Shown in pieces: positions 1 through 7,924 of a stretch of DNA of 64,000 nt. A model generated the notes under the pieces. It made no database searches, was not told where the DNA came from, and saw nothing but the letters and a program-made list of their open reading frames with translations. The stretch is from the NCBI RefSeq assembly GCF_014698845.1, contig NZ_JACJTV010000010.1, positions 118,523 through 182,522 of the forward strand, read 5' to 3'. The position numbers and the translations under genes are program-made. Each line of letters starts with the position of its first letter. Position 1 is the stretch's first letter. Source of the DNA: Coleofasciculus sp. FACHB-1120. GTDB taxonomy: Bacteria > Cyanobacteriota > Cyanobacteriia > Cyanobacteriales > FACHB-T130.

Positions 1-590
1 TATTCCGTTCGCGTGATATCACCCGCCACTACAAACAAAATCAGGTCAGATTGACGCGCTACTTCCCGCGCCATTTCTGCTCGCGCTTGCCCCTGAATTT
101 CATCCAATCCAGGCGTATCAATCAATTCCACCTGCACCTTACCCGCCGCGTTAGGCGTCCAGCGCACGGAACGGGGCCACTGCGTCACCCCATTCAGCGG
201 CCCCGTTTGCAGGATTTTTTGCCCTACTAAGGCATTCAACACCGCTGATTTGCCGCGACTAACCAAACCAAAAGCAGCTATCCGAATCACACCCTGGTCT
301 AACTTATCAAGGGTAGACTTCAAAAAATCCAGTTCAGTTTGCAGCGCTGCGGTTGCTTCTAATTTTGAAGGGTGCCGTTGGCTGCGAGAGTGGGAATACC
401 AAGACAGCGCTTGCCGCAAACTGGCACGAGCGCGATTGAAGTGAGTTTCTTGCAGATTGGTGCGTGCAGAGGATGTGCGATCCCCAGCAGTTGCATTCGT
501 TTGGGATAATTGAGGATGGCTCAAGGCTAGATTAGAAGAAGCTACAGATCCATTTTCGCGCGATATCTCATTGCGATCGCTTGATTGCAC
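1..590 (-). CDS. GTP-binding protein, P-loop GTPase (partial, C-terminus outside window)
   Basis: This gene encodes the N-terminal part of a dynamin/Era-like GTPase and runs off the left edge. The reverse strand stays open for about 196 codons. After a polar, Ser/Thr/Asn-rich leader comes a P-loop, GLVSRGKSAVLNAL, near residue 108, then a switch II motif, ELIDTPGLDEI. The string DLILFVVAGDITRTE that follows is typical of the strand leading to the G4 motif. The nearest start is GTG at 590; there is no ATG in frame, so the start is uncertain. It diverges from the secreted-protein gene with almost no spacer. Cyanobacterial GTPases of this type often end in a DUF697 membrane domain, as does the GTPase at 15.7 kb, but that part is not visible here. 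The cellular role is unknown. Confidence 0.8.
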   Translation of the reverse strand, partial: MQSSDRNEISRENGSVASSNLALSHPQLSQTNATAGDRTSSARTNLQETHFNRARASLRQALSWYSHSRSQRHPSKLEATAALQTELDFLKSTLDKLDQGVIRIAAFGLVSRGKSAVLNALVGQKILQTGPLNGVTQWPRSVRWTPNAAGKVQVELIDTPGLDEIQGQARAEMAREVARQSDLILFVVAGDITRTE

Positions 591-600
591 TCTACCTGAA

Positions 601-1410
601 ATGAAAAATCAACTTCTTTGCTCTCTTTTCCTAACCACCTTCCTGGTGGGTGGCTCTCTGCCAATTGATCCTGTGCAAGCTGAGCAACCGATTCTACTCG
701 CTCAGTCGGTATGGAAGCCCTTCTCTTCAAGCGCAGGAGGCTTCACCGTGTTGATGCCCGGTACACCGAACCAAAGTCAGGAAACGATTCAGACGAAAGC
801 TGGGCCAATTAAAGTGCAGCTCTTCCAGACTTTCCGACCGAATCAAGCCGGTTATGTCGTTGGTTATTCCGATCTTCCGGCTAATGCGATCAAGACTCCT
901 AGTGATGTTAACAGTTTCTTTGCTGGGGCAATTACTGGATTTACCAATAGTTCCAAAGGAAAGCTTTTAAGCCAACGAAATATTAATTTAGGAAATTACC
1001 CCGGAAGAGAATTTAAAGTACAACTCTCTCAAGGAGTAATCGTTAAAAGTAGATTTTATTTGGTAGATCGGAGACGATTTTATCAAGTTTTTGTCGTTAC
1101 CGATAAAGAACAAGACTTAGTTCAAAGTATTAATGGTTTTTTGACTTCTTTCAAGGTTACTAAAAATCCATCGGCATCGCGAAACGTCCCCAAGGAAAAC
1201 CTCAACGCCTCGTTACAAAAGGCAGTCTGCGCTCAAAACTGGACGCAAGCGATTAAAGTAATTGATCGAATGAGAAAAGTTGTCCGCAATCCAAGCACTC
1301 AAAGTCAGTTGGTAGCCTATCGACAGCAATTACAAGGTTTGGCGAATTCTAATGTACCCGTTCCTGCTTCACTCCTTACTGGTTGCACTGCTGCTGTGCC
1401 TGCAAAATAA
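601..1410 (+). CDS. Hypothetical secreted protein
   Basis: I do not recognise a named family. The protein is 269 aa from the ATG at 601, preferred over an upstream TTG because it puts a clean Sec signal peptide at the N-terminus (MKNQLLCSLFLTTFLVGG, cleavage probably after VQA, near residue 27). The mature part begins with a beta-rich domain (FTVLMPGTPNQSQ, then VQLFQTFRPNQAGYVVGYSDLP and YLVDRRRFYQVFVV). This resembles periplasmic proteins that carry a 'phenylalanine-tyrosine-valine' beta sheet. A C-terminal helical stretch has two cysteines (KAVCAQNW and LLTGCTAA) that could pair. It is probably periplasmic or cell-surface in location. Function unknown. Confidence 0.75.
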   Translation: MKNQLLCSLFLTTFLVGGSLPIDPVQAEQPILLAQSVWKPFSSSAGGFTVLMPGTPNQSQETIQTKAGPIKVQLFQTFRPNQAGYVVGYSDLPANAIKTPSDVNSFFAGAITGFTNSSKGKLLSQRNINLGNYPGREFKVQLSQGVIVKSRFYLVDRRRFYQVFVVTDKEQDLVQSINGFLTSFKVTKNPSASRNVPKENLNASLQKAVCAQNWTQAIKVIDRMRKVVRNPSTQSQLVAYRQQLQGLANSNVPVPASLLTGCTAAVPAK

Positions 1411-1454
1411 ACACGCCACAACAATAGCAATCCGATTTTAGTTGTGAGCCAACC

Positions 1455-1520
1455 CTTCACATACCCGACTTCGTAAGAGTTGTCGGGTATCTCGCCTTCA
1501 CGAATCATTGAGGATTGCGA
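1455..1520. repeat. Dispersed hairpin repeat (ACCCGACT...AGTCGGGT type)
   Basis: The arms ATACCCGACT and the near-complement GTCGGGTAT flank a short loop. The downstream segment 'tcgccttcacgaatcattgaggat' type text recurs in inverted orientation near 19.2-19.3 kb. A related hairpin (CCAGACTTCTTGAAGAAGTCGGG) lies near 52.18 kb. It lies just beyond the stop of the secreted-protein gene, where it may also act as a terminator. Confidence 0.5.
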
Positions 1521-1540
1521 TCGCACTGGATTCTCTATTT

Positions 1541-2605
1541 TCAGTTTGCGATCAATTCGCGGGCACTCTCGCAGCTAGGACGAGCCAGAAGTCTAGGATA
1601 CGGCTCCGAAGCAAATTCTTGGTCGGGGTTGCTTAATAAATAGCGATCGCACACTCCAAATAGTTCCGCTTCAGTCTGGGATAAACGCATATCTTTTAAA
1701 AAAGATCCGGCGGCATCCACACTCTGACCGATATAATTTAGATACATCTTCATATAGCTAACCCGCGCTTTCTCCGGTACTGTCCATGCTGTCATCGTTC
1801 GACGCAGTAGCTCAATGTAACCGCGAACTTCACCCAGCGTTACGATAGAAACAGGTTGACCGCTCAGGTATTGGCGAATTTGCTTAAAAATCCAAGGATT
1901 TCGGATCGCAGCACGACCAACCATCACCCCGGCGGCTCCTGTCGTCTCCAGAACCGCTGCTGCTGTTACCGCAGATGTCACGTTCCCGTTGGCTAAAACT
2001 GGGCAATTAACCCGTTGTACGGCATGGGCAATCAGATCGTAATGCACGTTGCCATAATACATCTCCTTAACAGTACGACCGTGCAAGCTCAGCAAATCAA
2101 TTTTGTGCAAATTAATCAAGTCGAGGATACGATCGAAATTAGCGGTATCTTCAAAGCCAATTCGCATTTTGACCGTCAAAAGCCCATCGACAGCCCCCCT
2201 CAACTCGCCAAGGATTTGGCTAATCTTTTCGGGATCGCGTAACAATCCTCCACCCACGTTTTTGCGATAAATTCTTGGTGCAGGACATCCCATATTCAGG
2301 TCGATACCCGCGACTGGATAGCGGCTGAGTTCTTTCGCAATGCGTACCAGATCGGAAACGCTCTCACCAATGAGCTGAGCAAAGATGGGACGTCCGGTGG
2401 AGTTCTCTGTAATTGATCTGAGGATATTTTTATCTAAACCCGAACTCGTATGGACGCGAAAATACTCAGTAAAGAAATAATCAGGACTGCCATAGTTAGC
2501 GATCGCGCTCATGAACAGCAGATCCGTCACATCTTGCATGGGAGCAAGCGCCGTTAATTTCAGTCCCGGATACATAGGAGGCGGAAGGCAAGCGGATTGT
2601 GACAT
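1541..2605 (-). CDS. dus: tRNA-dihydrouridine synthase (Dus family)
   Basis: This is an FMN- and NADPH-dependent enzyme that reduces uridine to dihydrouridine in the D-loop of tRNA. At 354 aa it is family length. Visible Dus signatures are LAPMQDVTD near residue 20 (FMN-binding start of the TIM barrel), the catalytic-cysteine motif DLNMGCPAP with Cys at about 107, GGGLLRDP just after, VKMRIGFE and LHGRTV further on, and ANGNVTSA/GVMVGRAAIRNPWIF for phosphate binding. The ATG at 2605 gives the full N-terminal barrel strand. It may act on the unusual D-loops of the tRNA array nearby, but nothing in the sequence shows this. The subtype (DusA, B or C) is not assigned. Confidence 0.93.
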   Translation of the reverse strand: MSQSACLPPPMYPGLKLTALAPMQDVTDLLFMSAIANYGSPDYFFTEYFRVHTSSGLDKNILRSITENSTGRPIFAQLIGESVSDLVRIAKELSRYPVAGIDLNMGCPAPRIYRKNVGGGLLRDPEKISQILGELRGAVDGLLTVKMRIGFEDTANFDRILDLINLHKIDLLSLHGRTVKEMYYGNVHYDLIAHAVQRVNCPVLANGNVTSAVTAAAVLETTGAAGVMVGRAAIRNPWIFKQIRQYLSGQPVSIVTLGEVRGYIELLRRTMTAWTVPEKARVSYMKMYLNYIGQSVDAAGSFLKDMRLSQTEAELFGVCDRYLLSNPDQEFASEPYPRLLARPSCESARELIAN

Positions 2606-2770
2606 TTGCGCGGTCGGTTGATGTTGGATAACAGATTTATTTATTGTGAGCTAATCCTCTTTAGGAGCCAACAAAGTGTAGCACTTGTAGCTAGCTACTA
2701 ACAAAGCTCTTTGTGGTGAGTATAAATCTTCATCTCACCTTTTCAAGCATAGCGATCTCTCCTCCAATAC

Positions 2771-3016
2771 CTAACAGCTACACCCTTGAAGTAGCGCGAT
2801 CGCATCCTTGGAACCATAACAGCTAACCTCTTCGGCAACAGATAACCTTGCGTGAGATAGAAGGTAGGCGCGATCGCACTGCAATAGTCCATAAGTGTTG
2901 TAACCAGTAGGTAACGAAGAAAACCTAATATTACCTAGACAGCACCAGAAGCTTTTGCCTATTCGCTGCAATGATTGCTTAAACCTGTCAATGTAACGTG
3001 CAATATCTTCACTCAA
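2771..3016 (-). CDS. Doubtful small ORF downstream of the TPR gene
   Basis: An 81-codon frame starts at a TTG that overlaps the stop of the TPR gene by a few bases, the arrangement seen in translational coupling. The predicted protein has no family I recognise. Its second half is built from HIP1-derived text (LLQCDRAYL, DAIALLQ), which usually marks non-coding spacer in this genome. Probably not a gene. Confidence 0.15.
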   Translation of the reverse strand: MSEDIARYIDRFKQSLQRIGKSFWCCLGNIRFSSLPTGYNTYGLLQCDRAYLLSHARLSVAEEVSCYGSKDAIALLQGCSC

Positions 3017-4440
3017 GAGTCATGCGCTAGCTGACGATAGTCATAACAAACTGGTTCAGAGAATTCACAATTTTCTAACTGAGAACCATCATTCAGCGCT
3101 TTATTAAAGGCATTTACTTCTGCACTCCATTCAGCAATAGCCAAGAATGCATCACTATCACCTTTATCCTTTCTCCACGCCTCGGCTATGTTGTAAGCTG
3201 CTTGGAAAATAGGCTGATTGCACAAAGATACTCGATTCTCCTGTTCAGTAACTGGGTCAACCCATACAAAATTAGGTTGTAGCACAGCACCTTTGCTCTC
3301 TAGAAGAACGCGACCGAAGGCTAAGGGTATGAAGACCACTAGCTCAAAAGCATCGGCTCGACACACACCCGATTTTTGGATAATCTTGACAAGTTCATCT
3401 TCATAAGAACTATACGAATAAAAGAAAATTTGGATAGCTTTGTTTACCAACTTGAGCGCAAAATCATCGCTAATTGTTGCCCGATCTCGGTGTTCTAACA
3501 GGCAAAATACCCAGTCTCTTTCCTGCTGAGCATGGCAATAATCGGGTTGAAGTTCTAGCGCTCTGTCATAACTGATAATTGCCTCTTCATAACGCTTCAG
3601 GCTTCTTAGTGTATTCCCTCTGTTATACCAAGCAAGGGGATCGTTTGAGTCGATTTCCAGCGCTTCATTAAAGTTGTCGAGTGCTTCTTCGTAGCAATAG
3701 AGGTAGTCACACAACAAAGCACCACGACAAAGCAAAGCTGCGCCAAGGTCAGGTTGAATCTCCAAAGCCTTATCATAGCTGGCTAGAGCTGCCTCGTACT
3801 GACCCAGCTTCCTCAGCACTCTACCTCGATCGGTCAGGATGGAAGGAGAATCTGCTGCTAATTCCAAGGCTTTGTTAAGACTGACAAGAGCCTTATCGTA
3901 ATCTCCCATATTTTCAATTACAGCACCGTGGGAATACCAAGCCATTACTGAATTAGGTTGGTACTTTATTGCTTGATTGAAACTAAAAAGTGCCTCTTCA
4001 TTACGCTCTAAGTTATACAGAGTGAGTCCTCGTTCTAACCAGGCTTCGTAACCGCTTGGATTGAAGTCGATCGCTTTATCGTAGCTGAGAAGTGCTGCCT
4101 CAAGCTCTCTTACAGCAGAGAATCCAAGTCCGCGAGCATACCAAACTGCGGCATGGTCTGGTTTAAATTCAAGGGCTTTATTGTAGCTAGCGATCGCCTC
4201 TTCATAGCGATCCAAATTAGCTAACGCCAAACCCCGTTCATACCACGAGTCGTAATCGTCGGTTTTGATTTCAATCGCCTTGTCATAACTAGCGATCGCT
4301 TCTTCATAACGTCCCAACTGGCAAAACAGGTATCCTAGAATATGCCAAGCTTCGGGCTTGTTGGGTTCAGATTGAAGGATTTTACTATAGTGGCTAATAG
4401 CTAATTCAATATGCTCTGGGTCTGGTAGTTCATCATGCAT
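3013..4440 (-). CDS. Tetratricopeptide repeat protein
   Basis: A 475-aa scaffold-like protein made of about ten TPR units of 34 residues (for example AWHILGYLFCQLGRYEEAIA, WYERGLALANLDRYEEAIA, AWYNRGNTLRSLKRYEEAII), followed by a non-repeat C-terminal domain of about 130 residues with no recognised family. The ATG at 4440 is preferred over one at 4533: a GAGG stretch lies at normal distance upstream, whereas the earlier start abuts a tRNA-like sequence and lacks a ribosome-binding site. TPRs mediate protein-protein contacts; the partner is unknown. No signal peptide is seen, so it is likely cytoplasmic. Confidence 0.88.
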   Translation of the reverse strand: MHDELPDPEHIELAISHYSKILQSEPNKPEAWHILGYLFCQLGRYEEAIASYDKAIEIKTDDYDSWYERGLALANLDRYEEAIASYNKALEFKPDHAAVWYARGLGFSAVRELEAALLSYDKAIDFNPSGYEAWLERGLTLYNLERNEEALFSFNQAIKYQPNSVMAWYSHGAVIENMGDYDKALVSLNKALELAADSPSILTDRGRVLRKLGQYEAALASYDKALEIQPDLGAALLCRGALLCDYLYCYEEALDNFNEALEIDSNDPLAWYNRGNTLRSLKRYEEAIISYDRALELQPDYCHAQQERDWVFCLLEHRDRATISDDFALKLVNKAIQIFFYSYSSYEDELVKIIQKSGVCRADAFELVVFIPLAFGRVLLESKGAVLQPNFVWVDPVTEQENRVSLCNQPIFQAAYNIAEAWRKDKGDSDAFLAIAEWSAEVNAFNKALNDGSQLENCEFSEPVCYDYRQLAHDS

Positions 4441-4537
4441 AAAGTTTTTCCTCAAAGTATGGTTAGTAATTCTGTTTAAAACTACCTGATTTTTTATTTC
4501 TGTCCACAGAATCGCCTGATATTCTTTATACATTAAG

Positions 4538-4612
4538 TGGGCGGTGGAGGAGTCGAACCTCTCTGGTGCTGGTTAAAAGCCAGCTGCAAAGCCGCTATGA
4601 CCAACCATCGCC
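4538..4612 (-). pseudogene. Degenerate tRNA-Lys(TTT)-like gene, outlier of the tRNA array
   Basis: From the anticodon arm to the T-arm it is close to the tRNA-Lys(TTT) at 7.5 kb (same anticodon hairpin GCTGGCTTTTAACCAGC and T-loop TTCGACT). The D-arm has an inserted and a lost base, the T-stem has a mismatch, and the acceptor stem has extra bases (GGCGATGGT against ACCGCCC). It is therefore probably a decayed copy. It sits 3 kb beyond the present end of the array. Confidence 0.7.
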
Positions 4613-4774
4613 GTTCAATCGATGCTTGATCGGCTGGGAAACCAGAACCGATGAACGTCTTCAGAGTATTCGGTTTTCCAAGTGAACTTTCCTTCGCTCC
4701 GCTACCTAACTTATTAGTTGATTTCCTGAATGCTCATCGTACAAATACCGTGATACTTGCAGCCTGACTATATG

Positions 4775-5506
4775 TTATGCGGCAACAACAGCATACCGTA
4801 GCACTTCTAAAACCTCAATGGGGTCGCAACCGTACAAACCTGCTCCCCAGGCTGCATTTTGCTCAACAACTGCCCATCCTCTTCCTCGAATCACACCCAC
4901 ATCAATTACTGTTGCCTGAAGAATCTCTACCCTTTCATCGGATAGTAGAGTTTCGATGAACTCCCGAACCTCACACTCTTCCTCTTCAGTATGTACAAAA
5001 TCATTTTCTCGCTGTAACTCTCCATCGCGGAGATAAACTGAGAATGTTTTCAGGGAGCGATTCAAAATAAAGCAACGAAACTCCTTTTCCCACTGCACAA
5101 TTTCCGCAATTAGCACTGGCATCTCATCAGGATAATCGCTTGCTAATTCTTCACCTTGATAAACACGAGCAGGGAAACTTTTGTCGTTTGGCGGTTTGAT
5201 AAAAGCTGCTTTTCCTATGCTCCGTGCTTCACCCAGCGTACTGAGATAAACCCAACGCTTCCGATATTCTTCAGGTAAGTTGGGTAGCCAATCATCTGGT
5301 GCGTCAAGTAAGCGAAGTCCAAGTTGCTCCGCTATCATCTCTGTCATCAACGCTTCCACATACAAAACTGGTTCGGGTACAAGTTTTAATTCATCAGGTA
5401 GCCGCCAGTTAATTAATCGCTCGACTCGCCAACCCAGATGATTCGCTGCACGCCATAAAGACTGAGAATCGTCAGTGTAGCGAGGAGTCAAAATCAGAGT
5501 TGGCAT
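4775..5506 (-). CDS. ATP-grasp domain protein (DUF4343-like)
   Basis: A 243-aa protein with the layout of small ATP-grasp ligases. The N-terminal part contains WRAANHLGW. The core contains FIKPPNDKSFPARVY (ATP-contacting lysine and flexible loop), VLIAEIVQWEKEFRCFIL (adenine-binding strand) and the C-terminal TVIDVGVIRGRGWAVVEQNAAWGAGLYG, which carries the metal- and phosphate-binding Glu/Asn pattern EQNAAWG. Such enzymes join a carboxylate to an amine or thiol using ATP. The substrate is not predictable. Neighbours do not form an obvious pathway. Start ATG at 5506 with a long spacer upstream. Confidence 0.8.
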   Translation of the reverse strand: MPTLILTPRYTDDSQSLWRAANHLGWRVERLINWRLPDELKLVPEPVLYVEALMTEMIAEQLGLRLLDAPDDWLPNLPEEYRKRWVYLSTLGEARSIGKAAFIKPPNDKSFPARVYQGEELASDYPDEMPVLIAEIVQWEKEFRCFILNRSLKTFSVYLRDGELQRENDFVHTEEEECEVREFIETLLSDERVEILQATVIDVGVIRGRGWAVVEQNAAWGAGLYGCDPIEVLEVLRYAVVAA

Positions 5507-5556
5507 CAGTTACACAGTCTTTAAATGCTAGGAGGCAATCTCTAATTATAAGCAAG

Positions 5557-5592
5557 CCACCGGGGAGCTACTGCCCCTCCTATAACATTGCT
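5557..5592 (-). other. 3' half of the GGCAGTA-type tRNA-like element
   Basis: On the minus strand it reads a T-arm with loop GGCAGTA followed by CTCCCCGGTGG. It differs by one base from the 3' part of the element at 7423-7493 over about 25 nt. No matching 5' half is present, so this looks like a truncated copy. Confidence 0.65.
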
Positions 5593-5685
5593 ACTCTCTA
5601 CAATTACGAGGTTTTATCTCCCGAAAATTAAATCTTCCTGAGCAACTTTTGTAACAAGTCTAATTTATGGCAATGAGCGATCGCA

Positions 5686-5964
5686 CTACAACCGCCCAAG
5701 CAACTCATCATACTCTGCATGAGTCCCAATCCAAAACCAGTAAATATGATCTTCCTCCAGCACCTCCAGCAAACCGAGAACTCGGTAGTTCAGTCCAACG
5801 CGAGCCGAGTAGATTGGTTGACGCTGACTAACCCGTTTGAACTGAAGACTGTTGTGATAGGGGTCTGAGTGCCAGATGGCGTATGCTTTGGTAGCCTGTT
5901 CCTGAACCGATTCTGGTAGTTGATTGAGTTGCTTGCGAAATGCTTTTGTTACACTCGATTTCAT
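5686..5964 (-). CDS. RelE/ParE-superfamily toxin
   Basis: A 92-aa protein of toxin length. It has the features of a RelE/ParE fold: VTKAFRKQLNQLPESVQEQATKAY (helical hairpin), SLQFKRVSQRQPIYSARVGLNYRVLGL (central sheet with basic residues) and the C-terminal HIYWFWIGTHAEYDELL. Family members are ribosome-dependent mRNA endonucleases or gyrase poisons; the sequence alone does not decide which. The start codon overlaps the stop of the upstream antitoxin gene (ATGA), so the pair is translationally coupled. A paralogous but damaged toxin is at 60.1 kb. Confidence 0.8.
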   Translation of the reverse strand: MKSSVTKAFRKQLNQLPESVQEQATKAYAIWHSDPYHNSLQFKRVSQRQPIYSARVGLNYRVLGLLEVLEEDHIYWFWIGTHAEYDELLGRL

Positions 5965-6191
5965 TGCTTAGGGGGAAAAACTTCATCGAGTGGAGTAGTA
6001 TCGCCAGCAACGATTTCCTGACGTACCATTTGGGCTAAACGATCCCATTGCTCGTTTGTAGTGGATTCAAAACGGACTTTCCATGCCCGTTCATCTTCTA
6101 ATTCAGCTAAAAGACGAGTAGCGATCGCATCTTGCTCGTCCTCTGGCAGTTTCTCAAGCTCTGCGATGACGCGCTGAAGTAATTCACTCAT
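5961..6191 (-). CDS. Antitoxin of the RelE/ParE-type pair
   Basis: A 76-aa acidic protein (LLQRVIAELEKLPEDEQDAIATRLLAELEDERAW) preceding the toxin with a 4-nt overlap. The helix that starts with 'ELEKLPEDEQDAIA' is a common N-terminal motif of small cyanobacterial antitoxins. The C-terminal half would wrap the toxin. Antitoxins of this kind usually repress their own promoter. No clear palindrome is visible directly upstream, where HIP1-rich spacer begins. Confidence 0.75.
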   Translation of the reverse strand: MSELLQRVIAELEKLPEDEQDAIATRLLAELEDERAWKVRFESTTNEQWDRLAQMVRQEIVAGDTTPLDEVFPPKQ

Positions 6192-6397
6192 GGTTCCAAA
6201 ACGTAAGTAATCCTCTACGAGGCATCATAGCAATATACAGCGATCGCCTCCTTAGAACGCTATCAGCAAAACTCATCTTGACCTATATGCAAAGCAGAAG
6301 TATATGTTGGGTTTCCTTGCATTAACTCAAGCTATGGCGATGAGCGAGCGCACTTAAACTGATTGGAAGCGTTGCTTTAACCAATCACTTGATTCAG

Positions 6398-7183
6398 TCA
6401 GTTTTTAGTTAGAAGAGGACACTTGGCAATATCTCTTGCAAACACATACTTTTCAGCACTGGCAAGTGCCAGCGAATTAATGTGACTGACACTAAGCATC
6501 CCTATCTGCTGCGACTTGTATCCCGCAGCAAAGCAGACCTCTGGATTTACTGATATGATGCGTGCCTCGGAGAAATTATCAGGCACCAAGAATTCTCCTT
6601 CTGAAGTGGAGAATACTCCCCATTCAATACCTGACATTTCTTTTACGGCAGCATCTTTATTTAATTGCATACGTGATCTACGTAGTATTCTACTTGGGAT
6701 ATCCCCGCTGCTCGTTGGACATACAATGTGTGCCTTTTCTAGGCTTTCTTGGTCATCAGGTGTAAGTTGTAGCTCTGGCTTACCTCCTAAATTTTTATCG
6801 TCTATTTGAATTTTTGACCAATAATGCCGAATGTTCCAAAGACAATAAAAATTAGTCAATATTTGAGCATCAGAAACAGAGTCAGGGTGATCGCCTTGTA
6901 AAACTCGTTCTACAACTGCTTGAAATTCGTCTTCAATTTTTTTGCCATATCCTTTCTCCGCCCTTTCATCCCAAAGACGCTGAACACAAAATACATTATT
7001 TTCCGGTCTAGCTGGCAGTCGTTTCTGGTTACGCAACATCAAAATGTCAACCCCGCCAGATTTACCGCAATACCTTTCTATGCTACGTTTTGGGAAAATA
7101 TGTTGCTTTACCACTAGCTGGTAAGGATTTCCCTTTTGGGGAAGATTCCCTTTTTGGACGGCTAGATGTTTCATTTTATTCAA
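6398..7183 (-). CDS. Hypothetical protein, DUF4238-like
   Basis: A 261-aa protein. The segment LVVKQHIFPKRSIERY near residue 25 recalls the conserved 'QHxxP..yl..F' opening of DUF4238 proteins. The C-terminal part (IISVNPEVCFAAGYKSQQIGMLSVSHINSLALASAEKYVFAR) fits the usual family end, with a N-x-x-A-L-x-x-A-x-K-Y-V pattern. Function of that family is not established; members often lie in accessory regions. Base composition is lower in GC than the flanking genes, consistent with acquired DNA. Start ATG at 7183; a second ATG three codons later (MKHLAV) is equally possible. Confidence 0.6.
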   Translation of the reverse strand: MNKMKHLAVQKGNLPQKGNPYQLVVKQHIFPKRSIERYCGKSGGVDILMLRNQKRLPARPENNVFCVQRLWDERAEKGYGKKIEDEFQAVVERVLQGDHPDSVSDAQILTNFYCLWNIRHYWSKIQIDDKNLGGKPELQLTPDDQESLEKAHIVCPTSSGDIPSRILRRSRMQLNKDAAVKEMSGIEWGVFSTSEGEFLVPDNFSEARIISVNPEVCFAAGYKSQQIGMLSVSHINSLALASAEKYVFARDIAKCPLLTKN

Positions 7184-7422
7184 CCGTACTTAATAGTCTG
7201 AGACGCTTTCTGTAAAGATATCTCGTAAAACTGCGGGATAGCTACTTGAAATAACAATGCTTTCTTGCTCAGATAGTTGATAACCAAGCTACGGCCTACA
7301 GGCAGCTATGACTCTGACGTATACCTCACATCTGATTGAGTGCTAGATAACCGGCAGCCCTGAGAAATTTGTATCAGCCATCTTGAACCTAAAACTCAAC
7401 ATCAAAATCTATATCAGTTAGT

Positions 7423-7493
7423 CCACCGGGGAGGTACTGCCCCTCCTACAGCAATGTTGTAAGCATTGCACCTCGCTTTTCGGTCTCCAGTGG
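7423..7493 (-). ncRNA. tRNA-like RNA with GGCAGTA T-loop, anticodon-loop triplet TAC
   Basis: A 71-nt cloverleaf: acceptor CCACTGG/CCGGTGG, spacer AG, D-stem ACC/GGT with loop GAAAAGCGA, anticodon stem CAATG/CATTG with loop CTTACAA, variable region CTGTA, T-stem GGAGG/CCTCC with loop GGCAGTA instead of TTCRANY. A73 follows. It has the same length and loops as the element at 8071-8141, but D, anticodon and T stems differ by paired substitutions, so the fold appears selected. It is the last unit of the array in the direction of transcription. If charged, a TAC anticodon would be valine; whether it is charged is unknown. Confidence 0.75.
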
Positions 7494-7499
7494 AAATAA

Positions 7500-7572
7500 T
7501 GGGTGGTATAGGAGTCGAACCTATCTGGTGCTGGTTAAAAGCCAGCTGCACAAGCCGCTATGCCAACCACCC
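7500..7572 (-). tRNA. tRNA-Lys(TTT)
   Basis: Acceptor GGGTGGT/ACCACCC with A73; anticodon arm GCTGG-CTTTTAA-CCAGC; T-loop TTCGACT. The D-arm is recognisable (GCATAGCGGCTTGTGC) but lacks the usual AGTTGGT text. CCA is not encoded, as throughout the array. Confidence 0.85.
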
Positions 7573-7584
7573 GCACAAACGAAA

Positions 7585-7656
7585 CTGCCAGAGTGGGGGT
7601 CGAACTCACAACCTTGCGGTTAACAGCCGCTTGCTCCGCCATTGAGCTATCTGGCA
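7585..7656 (-). tRNA. tRNA-Asn(GTT)
   Basis: Acceptor TGCCAGA/TCTGGCA with G73, normal D-arm (TAGCTCAATGGCGGAGC), anticodon loop CTGTTAA, T-arm GTGAG-TTCGACC with a weak stem. First of three consecutive GTT units at this end of the array. Confidence 0.88.
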
Positions 7657-7660
7657 TTAA

Positions 7661-7729
7661 CCCCTTACCCAAGAGTCGAACTTGGCTACCATTCTTAGGA
7701 GGAATAGGTCTGCATCCCGCAGGTAAGGG
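7661..7729 (-). tRNA. tRNA-Arg(CCT) with reduced D-arm
   Basis: Only 69 nt long. Acceptor CCCTTAC/GTAAGGG, anticodon loop CTCCTAA, T-arm CCAAG-TTCGACT-CTTGG. The D-arm is shortened to about TGCGGGATGCA, shared with the Arg(CCG) gene at 7.9 kb. The G19 partner of C56 may be retained, but the normal D-loop is missing. Confidence 0.8.
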
Positions 7730-7736
7730 AAAAGTT

Positions 7737-7815
7737 ACCCCGTGCAAGTCGAAAAAGCATTTGGTTTTGTCGGTTAACAGCCGAGTGTGTATGCTTTATC
7801 TGTTAGGACACGGGT
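7737..7815 (-). pseudogene. Degenerate tRNA-Asn(GTT)-like gene
   Basis: The anticodon arm CGG-CTGTTAA-CCG is intact and the acceptor stem pairs at six of seven positions (ACCCGTG/CACGGGG). The D-arm and T-arm are poor: TTCGA is present, but its flanks do not form a normal 5-bp stem. Likely a decaying gene. Confidence 0.6.
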
Positions 7816-7824
7816 AAAAATTGG

Positions 7825-7920
7825 CTCCGGGAGTAGGACTTGTAGGCGCAGCCTACAAGGGAGAGTACCTACAACGCCGTAGTTAACAGCTACAAACTCT
7901 ACCGCTTGCGCTATCCCGGA
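7825..7920 (-). tRNA. tRNA-Asn(GTT) with palindromic insertion in the T-loop
   Basis: Acceptor TCCGGGA/TCCCGGA with G73, D-arm TAGCGCAAGCGGTAGAG, anticodon arm TGTAG-CTGTTAA-CTACG, T-stem GTAGG/CCTAC. The T-loop is 30 nt instead of 7 because a self-complementary element (core TTGTAGGCTGCGCCTACAA) replaces the TTCGA core. It may be a pseudogene, or be processed in a way not known to me. Confidence 0.75.
7838..7867 (-). repeat. Small palindromic element inside tRNA-Asn T-loop
   Basis: The core TTGTAGG-CTGCG-CCTACAA forms a hairpin. The 3' half (GCGCCTACAA, TCGCCTACAA) matches the insert in the tRNA-Glu T-loop at 12.6 kb. Both sit at the same place in their host tRNAs. Confidence 0.75.
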
Positions 7921-7924
7921 ATAA

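Noticed and set aside
250..444. Plus-strand 64-aa frame at the left edge
   Set aside because: It is antisense to the GTPase gene, whose P-loop and switch motifs are clear on the minus strand.
3013..4533. Longer start of the TPR gene at 4533
   Set aside because: No ribosome-binding site and it abuts the tRNA-Lys-like sequence; the ATG at 4440 has a GAGG site.
7423..7493. tRNA on the plus strand for the GGCAGTA elements
   Set aside because: On the plus strand the D-arm would follow the acceptor with no spacer and the T-arm would not be 5-7-5; the minus-strand fold fits all standard spacings.
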